Below are positions 1 through 4,811 of a DNA stretch of 7,273 nucleotides, piece by piece (the first letter of the stretch is position 1; every line of letters starts with the position of its first letter). The notes below the pieces were generated by a model. The model made no database searches and was not told where the DNA came from. It was given only the letters and a program-made list of their open reading frames with translations. The stretch is from Solirubrobacterales bacterium 70-9 (GTDB lineage Bacteria > Actinomycetota > Thermoleophilia > Solirubrobacterales > 70-9): contig MKSH01000134.1 of assembly GCA_001898095.1 (NCBI GenBank), positions 6,327 to 13,599 on the forward strand. Direction: 5' to 3'. Position numbers and translations under genes: made by a program.

Positions 1-237
1 CTCGCCGCCCGCGATCGCGATCATCTCCGGCACCCAGAAGCCCGCCACGCGGACCGGCTCGAACAGCCGCTCGATCGCCACGACCCGCGGCACGGTGGCC
101 CCGGCGACGGCCGCGCGGACGGTCGCCAGGCGGCCCTCCAGTTCGCCGCGCAGCTCATGTGACTCATCGCCGGTGCCGGTCGCCTCGCCGAGGCGGACGA
201 CTTCTTCCAGCATCTCGTTGAGGGTCGCAACCTTCAT
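1..237 (-). CDS. BtuF-like cobalamin-binding protein, 5' part only, N-terminally short
   Basis: The frame is open from an ATG at 237-235 to the window edge (79 codons), so the 3' part lies outside. Residues about 1-50 form a charged helix (LNEMLEEVVRLGEATG) and then an RGELEGRL helix. Next comes PRVVAIERLFEPVRVAGFWVPEMIAIAGG, in which the W-x-P-E-M and AGG motifs are typical of the second lobe of BtuF-type periplasmic-binding proteins annotated as cobalamin-binding. In that family these motifs normally follow an N-terminal lobe of more than 100 residues. Here the ATG lies at roughly the connecting helix, and nothing like the missing lobe is visible upstream, where the divergent CNNM gene begins. 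No signal peptide and no clear Shine-Dalgarno sequence are seen. It could be a degraded gene, a single-lobe variant or a different but related family. The family call is moderate; the gene boundary is fairly good. Confidence 0.5.
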   Translation of the reverse strand, partial: MKVATLNEMLEEVVRLGEATGTGDESHELRGELEGRLATVRAAVAGATVPRVVAIERLFEPVRVAGFWVPEMIAIAGGE

Positions 238-248
238 GGTCCGGTCCG

Positions 249-294
249 CAATATGGCAGCCTTGCGGGGGTCCGTGGGAAGTCCGGCTATATTG
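249..294. promoter_or_regulatory. Divergent promoter region with AT-rich inverted half-sites
   Basis: In otherwise GC-rich DNA, 249-254 reads CAATAT and 289-294 reads ATATTG. Extended to 10 bases (249-258 and 285-294) the two are inverted copies with two mismatches. TATATT at 288-293 fits a rightward -10 element that would start RNA near 300. CATATT on the minus strand (255-250) could be the -10 of the leftward gene, about 12 nt before its ATG, which would make that transcript leaderless or nearly so. I see no convincing -35: TTGCGG at 262-267 is 20 nt from the rightward -10, which is too far. The same symmetry could be an operator shared by both genes. Inference from sequence only. Confidence 0.3.
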
Positions 295-304
295 GGGAAG
301 CCGA

Positions 305-352
305 ATGGCCGACGACGTTCCAGCCCGAAGTACCGGGCCGCATAGCCGATGA
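305..352 (+). CDS. Possible 15-codon leader peptide overlapping the CNNM start
   Basis: An ATG at 305 opens a frame encoding MADDVPARSTGPHSR. It ends in a TGA (350-352) that overlaps the ATG of the CNNM gene in an ATGA arrangement. The GGGGAAG at 294-300 sits 4 nt before this ATG and is a weak ribosome-binding site, whereas the CNNM ATG at 349 has none. This suggests the short frame may be translated and that ribosomes reinitiate on the CNNM gene. The peptide has prolines at positions 6 and 12 and no homologue I recognise. Short leader peptides controlling Mg2+ transport genes (mgtL, corL) are known in enterobacteria, but that is only an analogy. It may be a chance frame. Confidence 0.25.
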   Translation: MADDVPARSTGPHSR

Positions 353-1665
353 GCGTTCTGCTGCTCGTCCTCCTGATGCTGTTGATCGCGATCAACGGCT
401 TCTTCGTCGCCGCCGAGTTCGCGGTGGTGCGGTCACGCCGTGCCCGTCTCGAGCAGATGCGGGACGAGGGCGTGCGGGGGGCCGGGCGGGCGCTCGACCA
501 GCTCGACCGGGTGGACGAGTTCGTCGCCACCAGCCAGGTCGGGATCACCCTCGCCTCGCTGGGTATCGGTTTCCTCGGCGAGCCCGCCCTGGCCGAGCTG
601 CTGCAGCCGATCTTCGGCTTCGCCAGCGACGCGGTGGCGCTCGCACTGGCGATCGCCCTCGCCTTCATCATCGTCACCTTCCTGCACGTGATCCTCGGTG
701 AGCAGTCGCCGAAGATGGTCGCCATCGGCCGCGCCGAGCCGACCCTGATCCGGGTCACCGGGCCGCTGATCTTCCTCGGCCGGGTGCTCCACCCGCTGAT
801 CGTCGCCACCAATGCGCCCGCCAACTTTTTGGTCCATAAGGTGCTTCGCATCCAGGTCGAGGACGCCGAGCAGACCTCGCCCGAGGAGCTCCGCCTGATC
901 ATCGCCCGGGGCGCCAAACAGGGTGGCCTCGACCCCGACGAAGCGGGCCACCTGGCGGGCGTCTTCCACCTGCACGAGCAGGAGGCGCGCGAGGTGATGA
1001 CGCCGATCCCGGCGGTCGTCACCGTCGACGCCGACGAGACCGTCGAGGCGGCGCTGCGCCGCTGCGTCACCTCCGGCCACACCCGCCTGGTCGTGATCGA
1101 GGACGACAACCCGGACCGGGTGAAGGGCGTCATCCACAACAACAGCCTCGCCCGCCTCTACATGAGCGACGGGCCCGGGGCGACGATCGAGACGGTGATC
1201 CGCGACGCCCTGATCGTTCCCGAGACGCGCCCGCTCGACGACCTCCTGCATGACCTGCAGGTGCAGCGCACCTCGCTCTCGGTGGTCGTCGACGAGTACG
1301 GCCGCACGATCGGCATCGTCACCGTCGAGGACATCCTCGAGGAGGTGGTGGGGGAGATCGAGGACGAGACGGACCCGCGCGCCGCCGCCGTCCGCCGGCT
1401 CACCAACGGCGACTGGTTCGTCCGCGGCCACGTCAGCCTCGGCGACCTCGAGGACGCCGGGATCGATCTGCCCGAGGCCGACTCCGACACTTACAACTCG
1501 GTCGGTGGCTTCGTCTTCGGAGAGCTCGGCCGGCTGCCGAAGCGCGGCGACTCGATCACCGTGGACGGCTACACCCTGCGGGTCGAGGCGGTGCGGGAGA
1601 ACCGGATCGAGGCGGTCCGGATCAGCCGCAGCACGGGCAGTTCTTCCGTCCGTACGGACGCCTAA
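349..1665 (+). CDS. CNNM/CorC (HlyC/TlyC) family membrane protein with CBS pair, putative divalent cation transporter
   Basis: This complete 438-residue protein has the usual length and domain order of the family. Residues about 1-165 form the DUF21/CNNM membrane domain, with the NGFFVAAEFA motif (16-25), further hydrophobic segments near 65-85, 92-116 and 134-155, and HVILGEQSPK (113-122) in place of the common GELVPK. A CBS pair spans about 215-335, with REVMTP (214-219), SGHTR (242-246) and VVVDEYGRTIGIVTVEDILEE (312-332). A CorC_HlyC domain occupies about 345-425. Family members bind ATP and Mg2+ and move Mg2+/Co2+, probably by Na+-coupled export. The old label haemolysin is misleading. 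A TAG codon at 343-345 rules out an upstream in-frame start. No Shine-Dalgarno precedes 349, so leaderless or coupled initiation is likely. The family assignment is secure; the transported ion is inferred. Confidence 0.95.
   Translation: MSVLLLVLLMLLIAINGFFVAAEFAVVRSRRARLEQMRDEGVRGAGRALDQLDRVDEFVATSQVGITLASLGIGFLGEPALAELLQPIFGFASDAVALALAIALAFIIVTFLHVILGEQSPKMVAIGRAEPTLIRVTGPLIFLGRVLHPLIVATNAPANFLVHKVLRIQVEDAEQTSPEELRLIIARGAKQGGLDPDEAGHLAGVFHLHEQEAREVMTPIPAVVTVDADETVEAALRRCVTSGHTRLVVIEDDNPDRVKGVIHNNSLARLYMSDGPGATIETVIRDALIVPETRPLDDLLHDLQVQRTSLSVVVDEYGRTIGIVTVEDILEEVVGEIEDETDPRAAAVRRLTNGDWFVRGHVSLGDLEDAGIDLPEADSDTYNSVGGFVFGELGRLPKRGDSITVDGYTLRVEAVRENRIEAVRISRSTGSSSVRTDA
1647..1660. repeat. 14-nt perfect palindrome at the 3' end of the CNNM gene
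   Basis: CGTCCGTACGGACG is fully self-complementary. It lies within the last codons of the CNNM gene, just before the stop and 51 nt before the next start. As RNA it could form only a 5-bp stem with a GUAC loop followed by CCUAAUUUC, which is a weak terminator at best. As DNA it could be a dimeric repressor site. A TAATTT at 1663-1668 resembles a -10 element for the small downstream gene, which would place the palindrome directly upstream of it. The function is unknown. Confidence 0.4.
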
Positions 1666-1711
1666 TTTCTTCGGGCAACCCGCGTCCCGCTATGAAGCTG
1701 GAGGTGCCCCA

Positions 1712-1960
1712 ATGTGGGTTGTTCGCCTGACCGACAAGCAGCTCGAGGTATTGAGGGCGCTGCTGCGCTCCGAGGAGCACCTCGGCCCGGCGCTCAGAGG
1801 CTCGATCGAGGCCCTCGATCTGGCCCGCTGGGACGAGCTCCCCGAGGCCGCCTTGCCCTGGGAGGAGGTCGAAATCGCCGCCCGCCGTCAGAACGTCTCC
1901 GAGGCCGACGTCATCTGGGATCTCTCAGGAGGGAAAGGGAAAACGGCGCAGACCGACTGA
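1712..1960 (+). CDS. Unrecognised 82-residue protein
   Basis: The start is set by a good Shine-Dalgarno, GGAGG at 1700-1704, 7 nt before the ATG. The frame is open further upstream but overlaps the CNNM gene there. The protein begins MWVVRLTDKQLEVLRALLRS, an amphipathic helix, and has a second predicted helix (about 28-45). An acidic, Trp-containing middle (W40, W50, W69) follows, then NVSEADVIWDLSGG and a short polar tail. There is no signal peptide or membrane segment, so it is probably cytosolic. I recognise no domain. LTDKQLEVLRALL has a superficial look of a winged-helix or LuxR-type first helix, but the rest does not follow. It lies 46 nt after the CNNM stop on the same strand, so co-transcription is possible. 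The gene is likely real because the ribosome-binding site, start and codon use agree. Confidence 0.7.
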   Translation: MWVVRLTDKQLEVLRALLRSEEHLGPALRGSIEALDLARWDELPEAALPWEEVEIAARRQNVSEADVIWDLSGGKGKTAQTD

Positions 1961-1990
1961 TCGTGCGCCCCTTCCCGTTCGAGCCGGCTC

Positions 1991-2818
1991 TCAGTCGTAC
2001 GAGTAGAAGCCCGCGCCCGACTTACGCCCCAGCTTCTCTTCGCCGATCATCTCGACGATCAGTCCGGGCGGTCTGTGGGCGGGATCGGACGAGTCGGCGA
2101 AGAGGGCGTCGCCGATAGCCTCGGCGACGTCGAGGCCGACGAAGTCGAGCAGGGCCAGCGGGCCCATCGGGTGGCCGGCGCCGAGTTTCATGCAGGTGTC
2201 GACCTCGCCCGGCTCCATCCCCGTCCGCTCGACGATCCGCACCGCGTCGAAGAGGTAGGGGAAGAGGAGGCGGTTGACGACGAAGCCCGCCTGGTCGGGG
2301 ACCTCGACCGCGGTCTTGCCGAGCGCCGCGCACCAGGCCATCGCCCGGTCGCGGGTCTCCTTGGCCGCGGTGTCGGGGACGCAGACCTCGACCAGCGCCA
2401 TCCGCGGCACCGGGTTGAAGACGTGGAGCCCGTAGAGGCGCGGCACCCCGGCCTTGCCGGCGATGTCGGCGATGCCGAGCGATGAGGTGGTGGTCGCCAG
2501 GTCGGCGTCCGGGCCCAGATGGGCATCGAGCGTCTTGATCAGTTCGGCCTTGGCGTCCAGCTCCTCGACGATCGCCTCGACGACGATGTCGCAGTGGGCC
2601 AGGTCCTTCGGATCGGTGGTGACCCGCAGCCGCGACGGCTCGGCGCCCTCGATCTTGGTGCAGGCGGCGACGACCCTCTCCTCCGCGCGCCAGGCCGAGG
2701 CTTCCGACCGCGCCAGCAGAATGGTGTCGGCGGTAGTGGTCGAGACCGCGGCAAGGCCAGTTGCGATGGCCCCGCTGCCGGCGATCCCCGGACTTTCGTA
2801 TCCCTGTCTCTCGCTCAT
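1991..2818 (-). CDS. 3-hydroxyacyl-CoA dehydrogenase (Hbd/PaaH type), likely NADP-preferring
   Basis: This 275-residue enzyme interconverts 3-hydroxyacyl-CoA and 3-oxoacyl-CoA. It has the single-function length (clostridial Hbd is about 282). A Rossmann domain covers about 10-175 and the 3HCDH C-terminal domain about 176-275. By eye alignment with Hbd/HADH, the catalytic residues are S112 (TSSL), H132 (GLHVFNPVP), E144 (LVEV) and N182 (GFVVNRLL). H-to-E and H-to-N spacings match the human enzyme. C-terminal motifs KLGAGHPMGPLALLDFVGLD and LGRKSGAGFYSY are intact. Two cofactor-site changes stand out: GSGAIA instead of GxGxxG, and R37 where Hbd has the acidic residue that binds NAD ribose. Both suggest NADP(H). 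The frame runs upstream to 2920, but homology begins at MSERQG, so 2818 is chosen. No clear Shine-Dalgarno is seen. It converges on the 82-residue gene with 30 nt between them. Confidence 0.9.
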   Translation of the reverse strand: MSERQGYESPGIAGSGAIATGLAAVSTTTADTILLARSEASAWRAEERVVAACTKIEGAEPSRLRVTTDPKDLAHCDIVVEAIVEELDAKAELIKTLDAHLGPDADLATTTSSLGIADIAGKAGVPRLYGLHVFNPVPRMALVEVCVPDTAAKETRDRAMAWCAALGKTAVEVPDQAGFVVNRLLFPYLFDAVRIVERTGMEPGEVDTCMKLGAGHPMGPLALLDFVGLDVAEAIGDALFADSSDPAHRPPGLIVEMIGEEKLGRKSGAGFYSYD

Positions 2819-2943
2819 CGGCCGGGTTCCTATCAGTTCTTTTCGGGCCAACGCGGTCCGGTTGACCGACCCGTCAATCGGGCATTGGGATCGGCACGAT
2901 GATCCGCGGCGTCCCCGCACCGCGTAGAGACCGGCGAGGCCGC

Positions 2944-2949
2944 TAGGTT
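2944..2949 (+). promoter_or_regulatory. Candidate -10 element for the lipoprotein gene
   Basis: TAGGTT fits the TANNNT pattern and would start RNA near 2956, giving a leader of about 33 nt that includes the GAGGAG ribosome-binding site. No recognisable -35 is present. The surrounding 2819-2988 region between the divergent genes holds nothing else I can name apart from short, weak inverted repeats. Low confidence. Confidence 0.2.
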
Positions 2950-2975
2950 GCGGCGTCCGTCTCGTATCCCCAATC

Positions 2976-2981
2976 GAGGAG
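2976..2981 (+). promoter_or_regulatory. Ribosome-binding site that bears on the lipoprotein start
   Basis: GAGGAG lies 7 nt before a TTG at 2989 and 13 nt before an ATG at 2995, in the same frame. The spacing favours the TTG, which adds only two residues (M-Y) before the alternative Met. Either start leaves the signal peptide intact. Confidence 0.6.
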
Positions 2982-2988
2982 ATTTCCT

Positions 2989-3576
2989 TTGTATATGCGC
3001 AAACTCGTCCTGGCGCTGGCCGTCCTGCTGGCGCTTGCCGCGATCGTCGCCGGTTGCGGTGGTGGCGACTCCAGTTCCAGCGCCGGCAGCACGAGCTCCG
3101 ACTCCGCCAGTAGCGCCGAAAGCGGTTCGAGCGAAGAATCGAGCTCGGACGACGAATCCGGCTCCGAGGACGAATCCGGCTCGGACGAAGGTTCCGACGA
3201 CTCCGGCGTCGCCCCGACCAAGGCCGCCTTCATCAAAGAAGCGGACGAAATCTGCGGCAACGAGGACGCGGTGATGACCGAAGAAATCGCCGACTTCGCC
3301 AAAGAAAACAACATCAACACCGAAGAAGAACCGACCGAAGATCAGCAGATCGAAGTCTTCCACGAAGTCGTGCTGCCGAACATCGCCAAGCAGGCCGAAG
3401 AAATCGCCGCGCTGACGCCGCCCGCCGGCGACGAGGAAACGGTCGAAGACATCACCGACACGCTCTCCTCGGAAATCCAGGAGGCCGAAGAAGCGGACGG
3501 GATCCCCGACCAAAGCACGCTCGAAGAAGCGAGCAAGAAGGCCAAGGCCTACGGCCTCAAGACCTGCGGTAGCTGA
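2989..3576 (+). CDS. Acidic Ser/Asp/Glu-rich lipoprotein with paired cysteines
   Basis: This is a 195-residue protein from the TTG start (193 from the ATG at 2995). RK at 4-5 and a hydrophobic stretch (6-20) lead to the lipobox VAGC with Cys23, so signal peptidase II processing and membrane anchoring are expected. Residues about 24-73 are a flexible linker of Ser, Gly, Asp and Glu, including a DESGSE/DESGSD repeat. The folded part (about 75-195) starts TKAAFIKEADEIC and ends KAKAYGLKTCGS. Cys89 and Cys193 at its two ends may form a disulfide. It looks helical and very acidic. I recall similar short lipoproteins of unknown function from Solirubrobacterales. The charge could suit cation or surface interactions, but no function can be assigned. 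Its glutamate codons are overwhelmingly GAA (26 GAA to 4 GAG by hand count), unlike the GAG-rich neighbours. Confidence 0.8.
   Translation: MYMRKLVLALAVLLALAAIVAGCGGGDSSSSAGSTSSDSASSAESGSSEESSSDDESGSEDESGSDEGSDDSGVAPTKAAFIKEADEICGNEDAVMTEEIADFAKENNINTEEEPTEDQQIEVFHEVVLPNIAKQAEEIAALTPPAGDEETVEDITDTLSSEIQEAEEADGIPDQSTLEEASKKAKAYGLKTCGS
3151..3186 (+). repeat. Two tandem copies of an 18-nt unit in the lipoprotein linker
   Basis: The units 3151-3168 and 3169-3186 both begin GACGAATCCGGCTC and encode DESGSE and DESGSD. They differ only in the last four bases. A decayed third copy (DEGSDD) follows. The linker has probably grown by short duplications, so its length may vary between strains. Confidence 0.8.
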
Positions 3577-3582
3577 GTCCGC

Positions 3583-3620
3583 CGGCCGCCCAGCCAGTCG
3601 GCCTATATGCTGGGCGGCCG
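3583..3620. repeat. 12-bp perfect inverted repeat touching the first dehydrogenase start
   Basis: The arms 3583-3594 and 3609-3620 (CGGCCGCCCAGC and its complement) enclose a 14-nt loop, and the right arm ends at the base before the ATG at 3621. In RNA reading through from the lipoprotein gene this would be a very stable hairpin, perhaps a terminator without a U-tract. A -10-like TATATGCT (3604-3611) spans the loop and right arm. A start near 3617-3621 would give a leaderless message that lacks the hairpin. As DNA it could also be a repressor site over the promoter. Confidence 0.7.
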
Positions 3621-4802
3621 ATGGACCTGACGCTGTCGCCATCGGAGGAGGGTTTTCGCGACGAGGTCGCGACCTGGCTGCGTGCCAATAACCCCGGTCC
3701 GGAACCGGAGGGCTCGCTCGACGAGGTCATGCAGTTCCGCGGTGAGTGGCAGCGCAAGCTGCATGCGGCGGGCTGGGCCGGGATCTCCTGGCCGAAGGAG
3801 TACGGCGGCCGCGGCGCGACGATGATCGAGCAGGCCATCTTCACCGGCGAGGCCGCGGCCCAGGAAGCGCCCAGCCCGGCCAACGTGCTCGGGCTGGCGA
3901 TGGGCGGCCCGGTGGTGATCGCCCACGGCACCGAGGCGCAAAAGGCGCGCTACCTGGAGCCGATCCTGACCGGCGAGGAGATCTGGTGCCAGGGCTTCTC
4001 CGAGCCCGAGTCGGGCTCCGACCTCGCCTCGCTGAAGACCCGCGCGGTGAAGGACGGCGACGAATGGGTCGTCACCGGGCAGAAGGTCTGGACGACCTTC
4101 GCCCAGTACGCGAAGTGGTGCATGTTGGTCGCCCGCACCGATCCCGACGCGCCCAGGCACCAGGGCCTCACCTACTTCCTGATGGACATGGAGCAGGACG
4201 GGGTGGAAGCGAAACCGCTGGTCCAGATCACCGGCGAGGGCGAGTTCAACGAGGTCTTCATCAACGAGGCGCGGATCCCGGACGAGAACGTCGTCGGCGG
4301 GGTCGGCAACGGCTGGGGTGTGGCGATCACGACGCTGATGAACGAGCGCGCCGGGCTCGCCTTCGGGGCGATCGCCCAGATCCACAACAGCCTCTCGCGC
4401 CTGGCCAACCTGGCCCGTGAGGTGCGCGAGGAGGGCGGCTCCTCGGTCGCCGACGACGCCTACTTCCGGCAGAAGATCGCGCAGCTCTTCATCGAGGCCG
4501 AGACGATGCGCCTGAACGCCTACCGCGGGCTGACCAAGACGATGGAGTCGGGGATCCCCGGCCCCGAGGGGTCGCTCGGCAAGTGGCAGTGGGCCGACAT
4601 CAACCAGGACCTGACCGAGCTGGCGCTGGAGATCGAGGGGGCCTGGGCGACGCTCGGGCGCGGCTCCGAGGCCGCCGTCGCCAACGGCGCCTGGCAGTAC
4701 AACTTCCTCCGCTCGCGCGCCAACTCGATCGAGGGCGGCACCACCGACATCCTCAAGAACATCATCGCCGAGCGAGTGCTCGGCCTGCCGCGGATGCGCT
4801 AG
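3621..4802 (+). CDS. Acyl-CoA dehydrogenase, catalytic (alpha) subunit of a heterotetrameric FadE/ChsE-type enzyme
   Basis: This 393-residue flavoprotein subunit would oxidise an acyl-CoA to the 2-enoyl-CoA. The N-terminal helical domain covers about 1-120. The middle beta domain has WCQGFSEPESGSDL (122-135) and VTGQKVWTTF (151-160), flavin and substrate motifs. The C-terminal helical domain covers about 235-393. The likely catalytic base is E242 in LMNERAGLAFG, the position used in isovaleryl-CoA dehydrogenase and in the mycobacterial FadE26 (ChsE4) group. EGGTTDI (371-377) completes the C-terminal FAD contact. The usual RxxFGxP motif that binds FAD from the partner subunit is absent and is present in the next gene. 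The ATG at 3621 has no Shine-Dalgarno and no upstream alternative, so leaderless initiation is plausible. The family is secure. The substrate is unknown; steroid side chains or branched acids are typical of this group. Confidence 0.9.
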   Translation: MDLTLSPSEEGFRDEVATWLRANNPGPEPEGSLDEVMQFRGEWQRKLHAAGWAGISWPKEYGGRGATMIEQAIFTGEAAAQEAPSPANVLGLAMGGPVVIAHGTEAQKARYLEPILTGEEIWCQGFSEPESGSDLASLKTRAVKDGDEWVVTGQKVWTTFAQYAKWCMLVARTDPDAPRHQGLTYFLMDMEQDGVEAKPLVQITGEGEFNEVFINEARIPDENVVGGVGNGWGVAITTLMNERAGLAFGAIAQIHNSLSRLANLAREVREEGGSSVADDAYFRQKIAQLFIEAETMRLNAYRGLTKTMESGIPGPEGSLGKWQWADINQDLTELALEIEGAWATLGRGSEAAVANGAWQYNFLRSRANSIEGGTTDILKNIIAERVLGLPRMR

Positions 4803-4809
4803 GGAGAGG
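4802..4809 (+). promoter_or_regulatory. Ribosome-binding site supporting a TTG start
   Basis: GGGAGAGG begins at the last base of the preceding stop codon and precedes the TTG at 4812. No ATG lies near, and the protein begins in register with its family (YFDLTDEQ), so the TTG start is well supported. Confidence 0.8.
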
Positions 4810-4811
4810 CC

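Noticed and set aside
95..304. Extension of the short leader frame upstream of 305
   Set aside because: It runs antisense through the BtuF-like gene and reads as Ser/Arg-rich shadow sequence. Only the last 15 codons have a plausible start.
234..1142. A 302-codon antisense frame spanning the CNNM gene and promoter gap
   Set aside because: Same reason: Ser/Arg/Thr-rich shadow translation with no recognisable motif or ribosome-binding site.
433..1431. A 332-codon frame antisense to the CNNM gene
   Set aside because: Shadow of a well-supported sense gene; low-complexity translation rich in D, G, R and V.
1250..1711. Upstream extension of the 82-residue protein into the CNNM gene
   Set aside because: The frame is open but out of register with the real CNNM frame and Ser/Arg/Thr-rich. 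GGAGG at 1700-1704 marks the ATG at 1712.
1981..1990. GAGCCGGCTC palindrome between convergent genes as a terminator
   Set aside because: As a hairpin it has only three pairs around a four-base loop, too weak. Ten-base palindromes of G and C are common here.
2819..2920. N-terminal extension of the hydroxyacyl-CoA dehydrogenase to 2920
   Set aside because: The 34 added residues are Arg/Ser-rich and unlike the family. The Rossmann motif sits at the normal distance from the Met at 2818.
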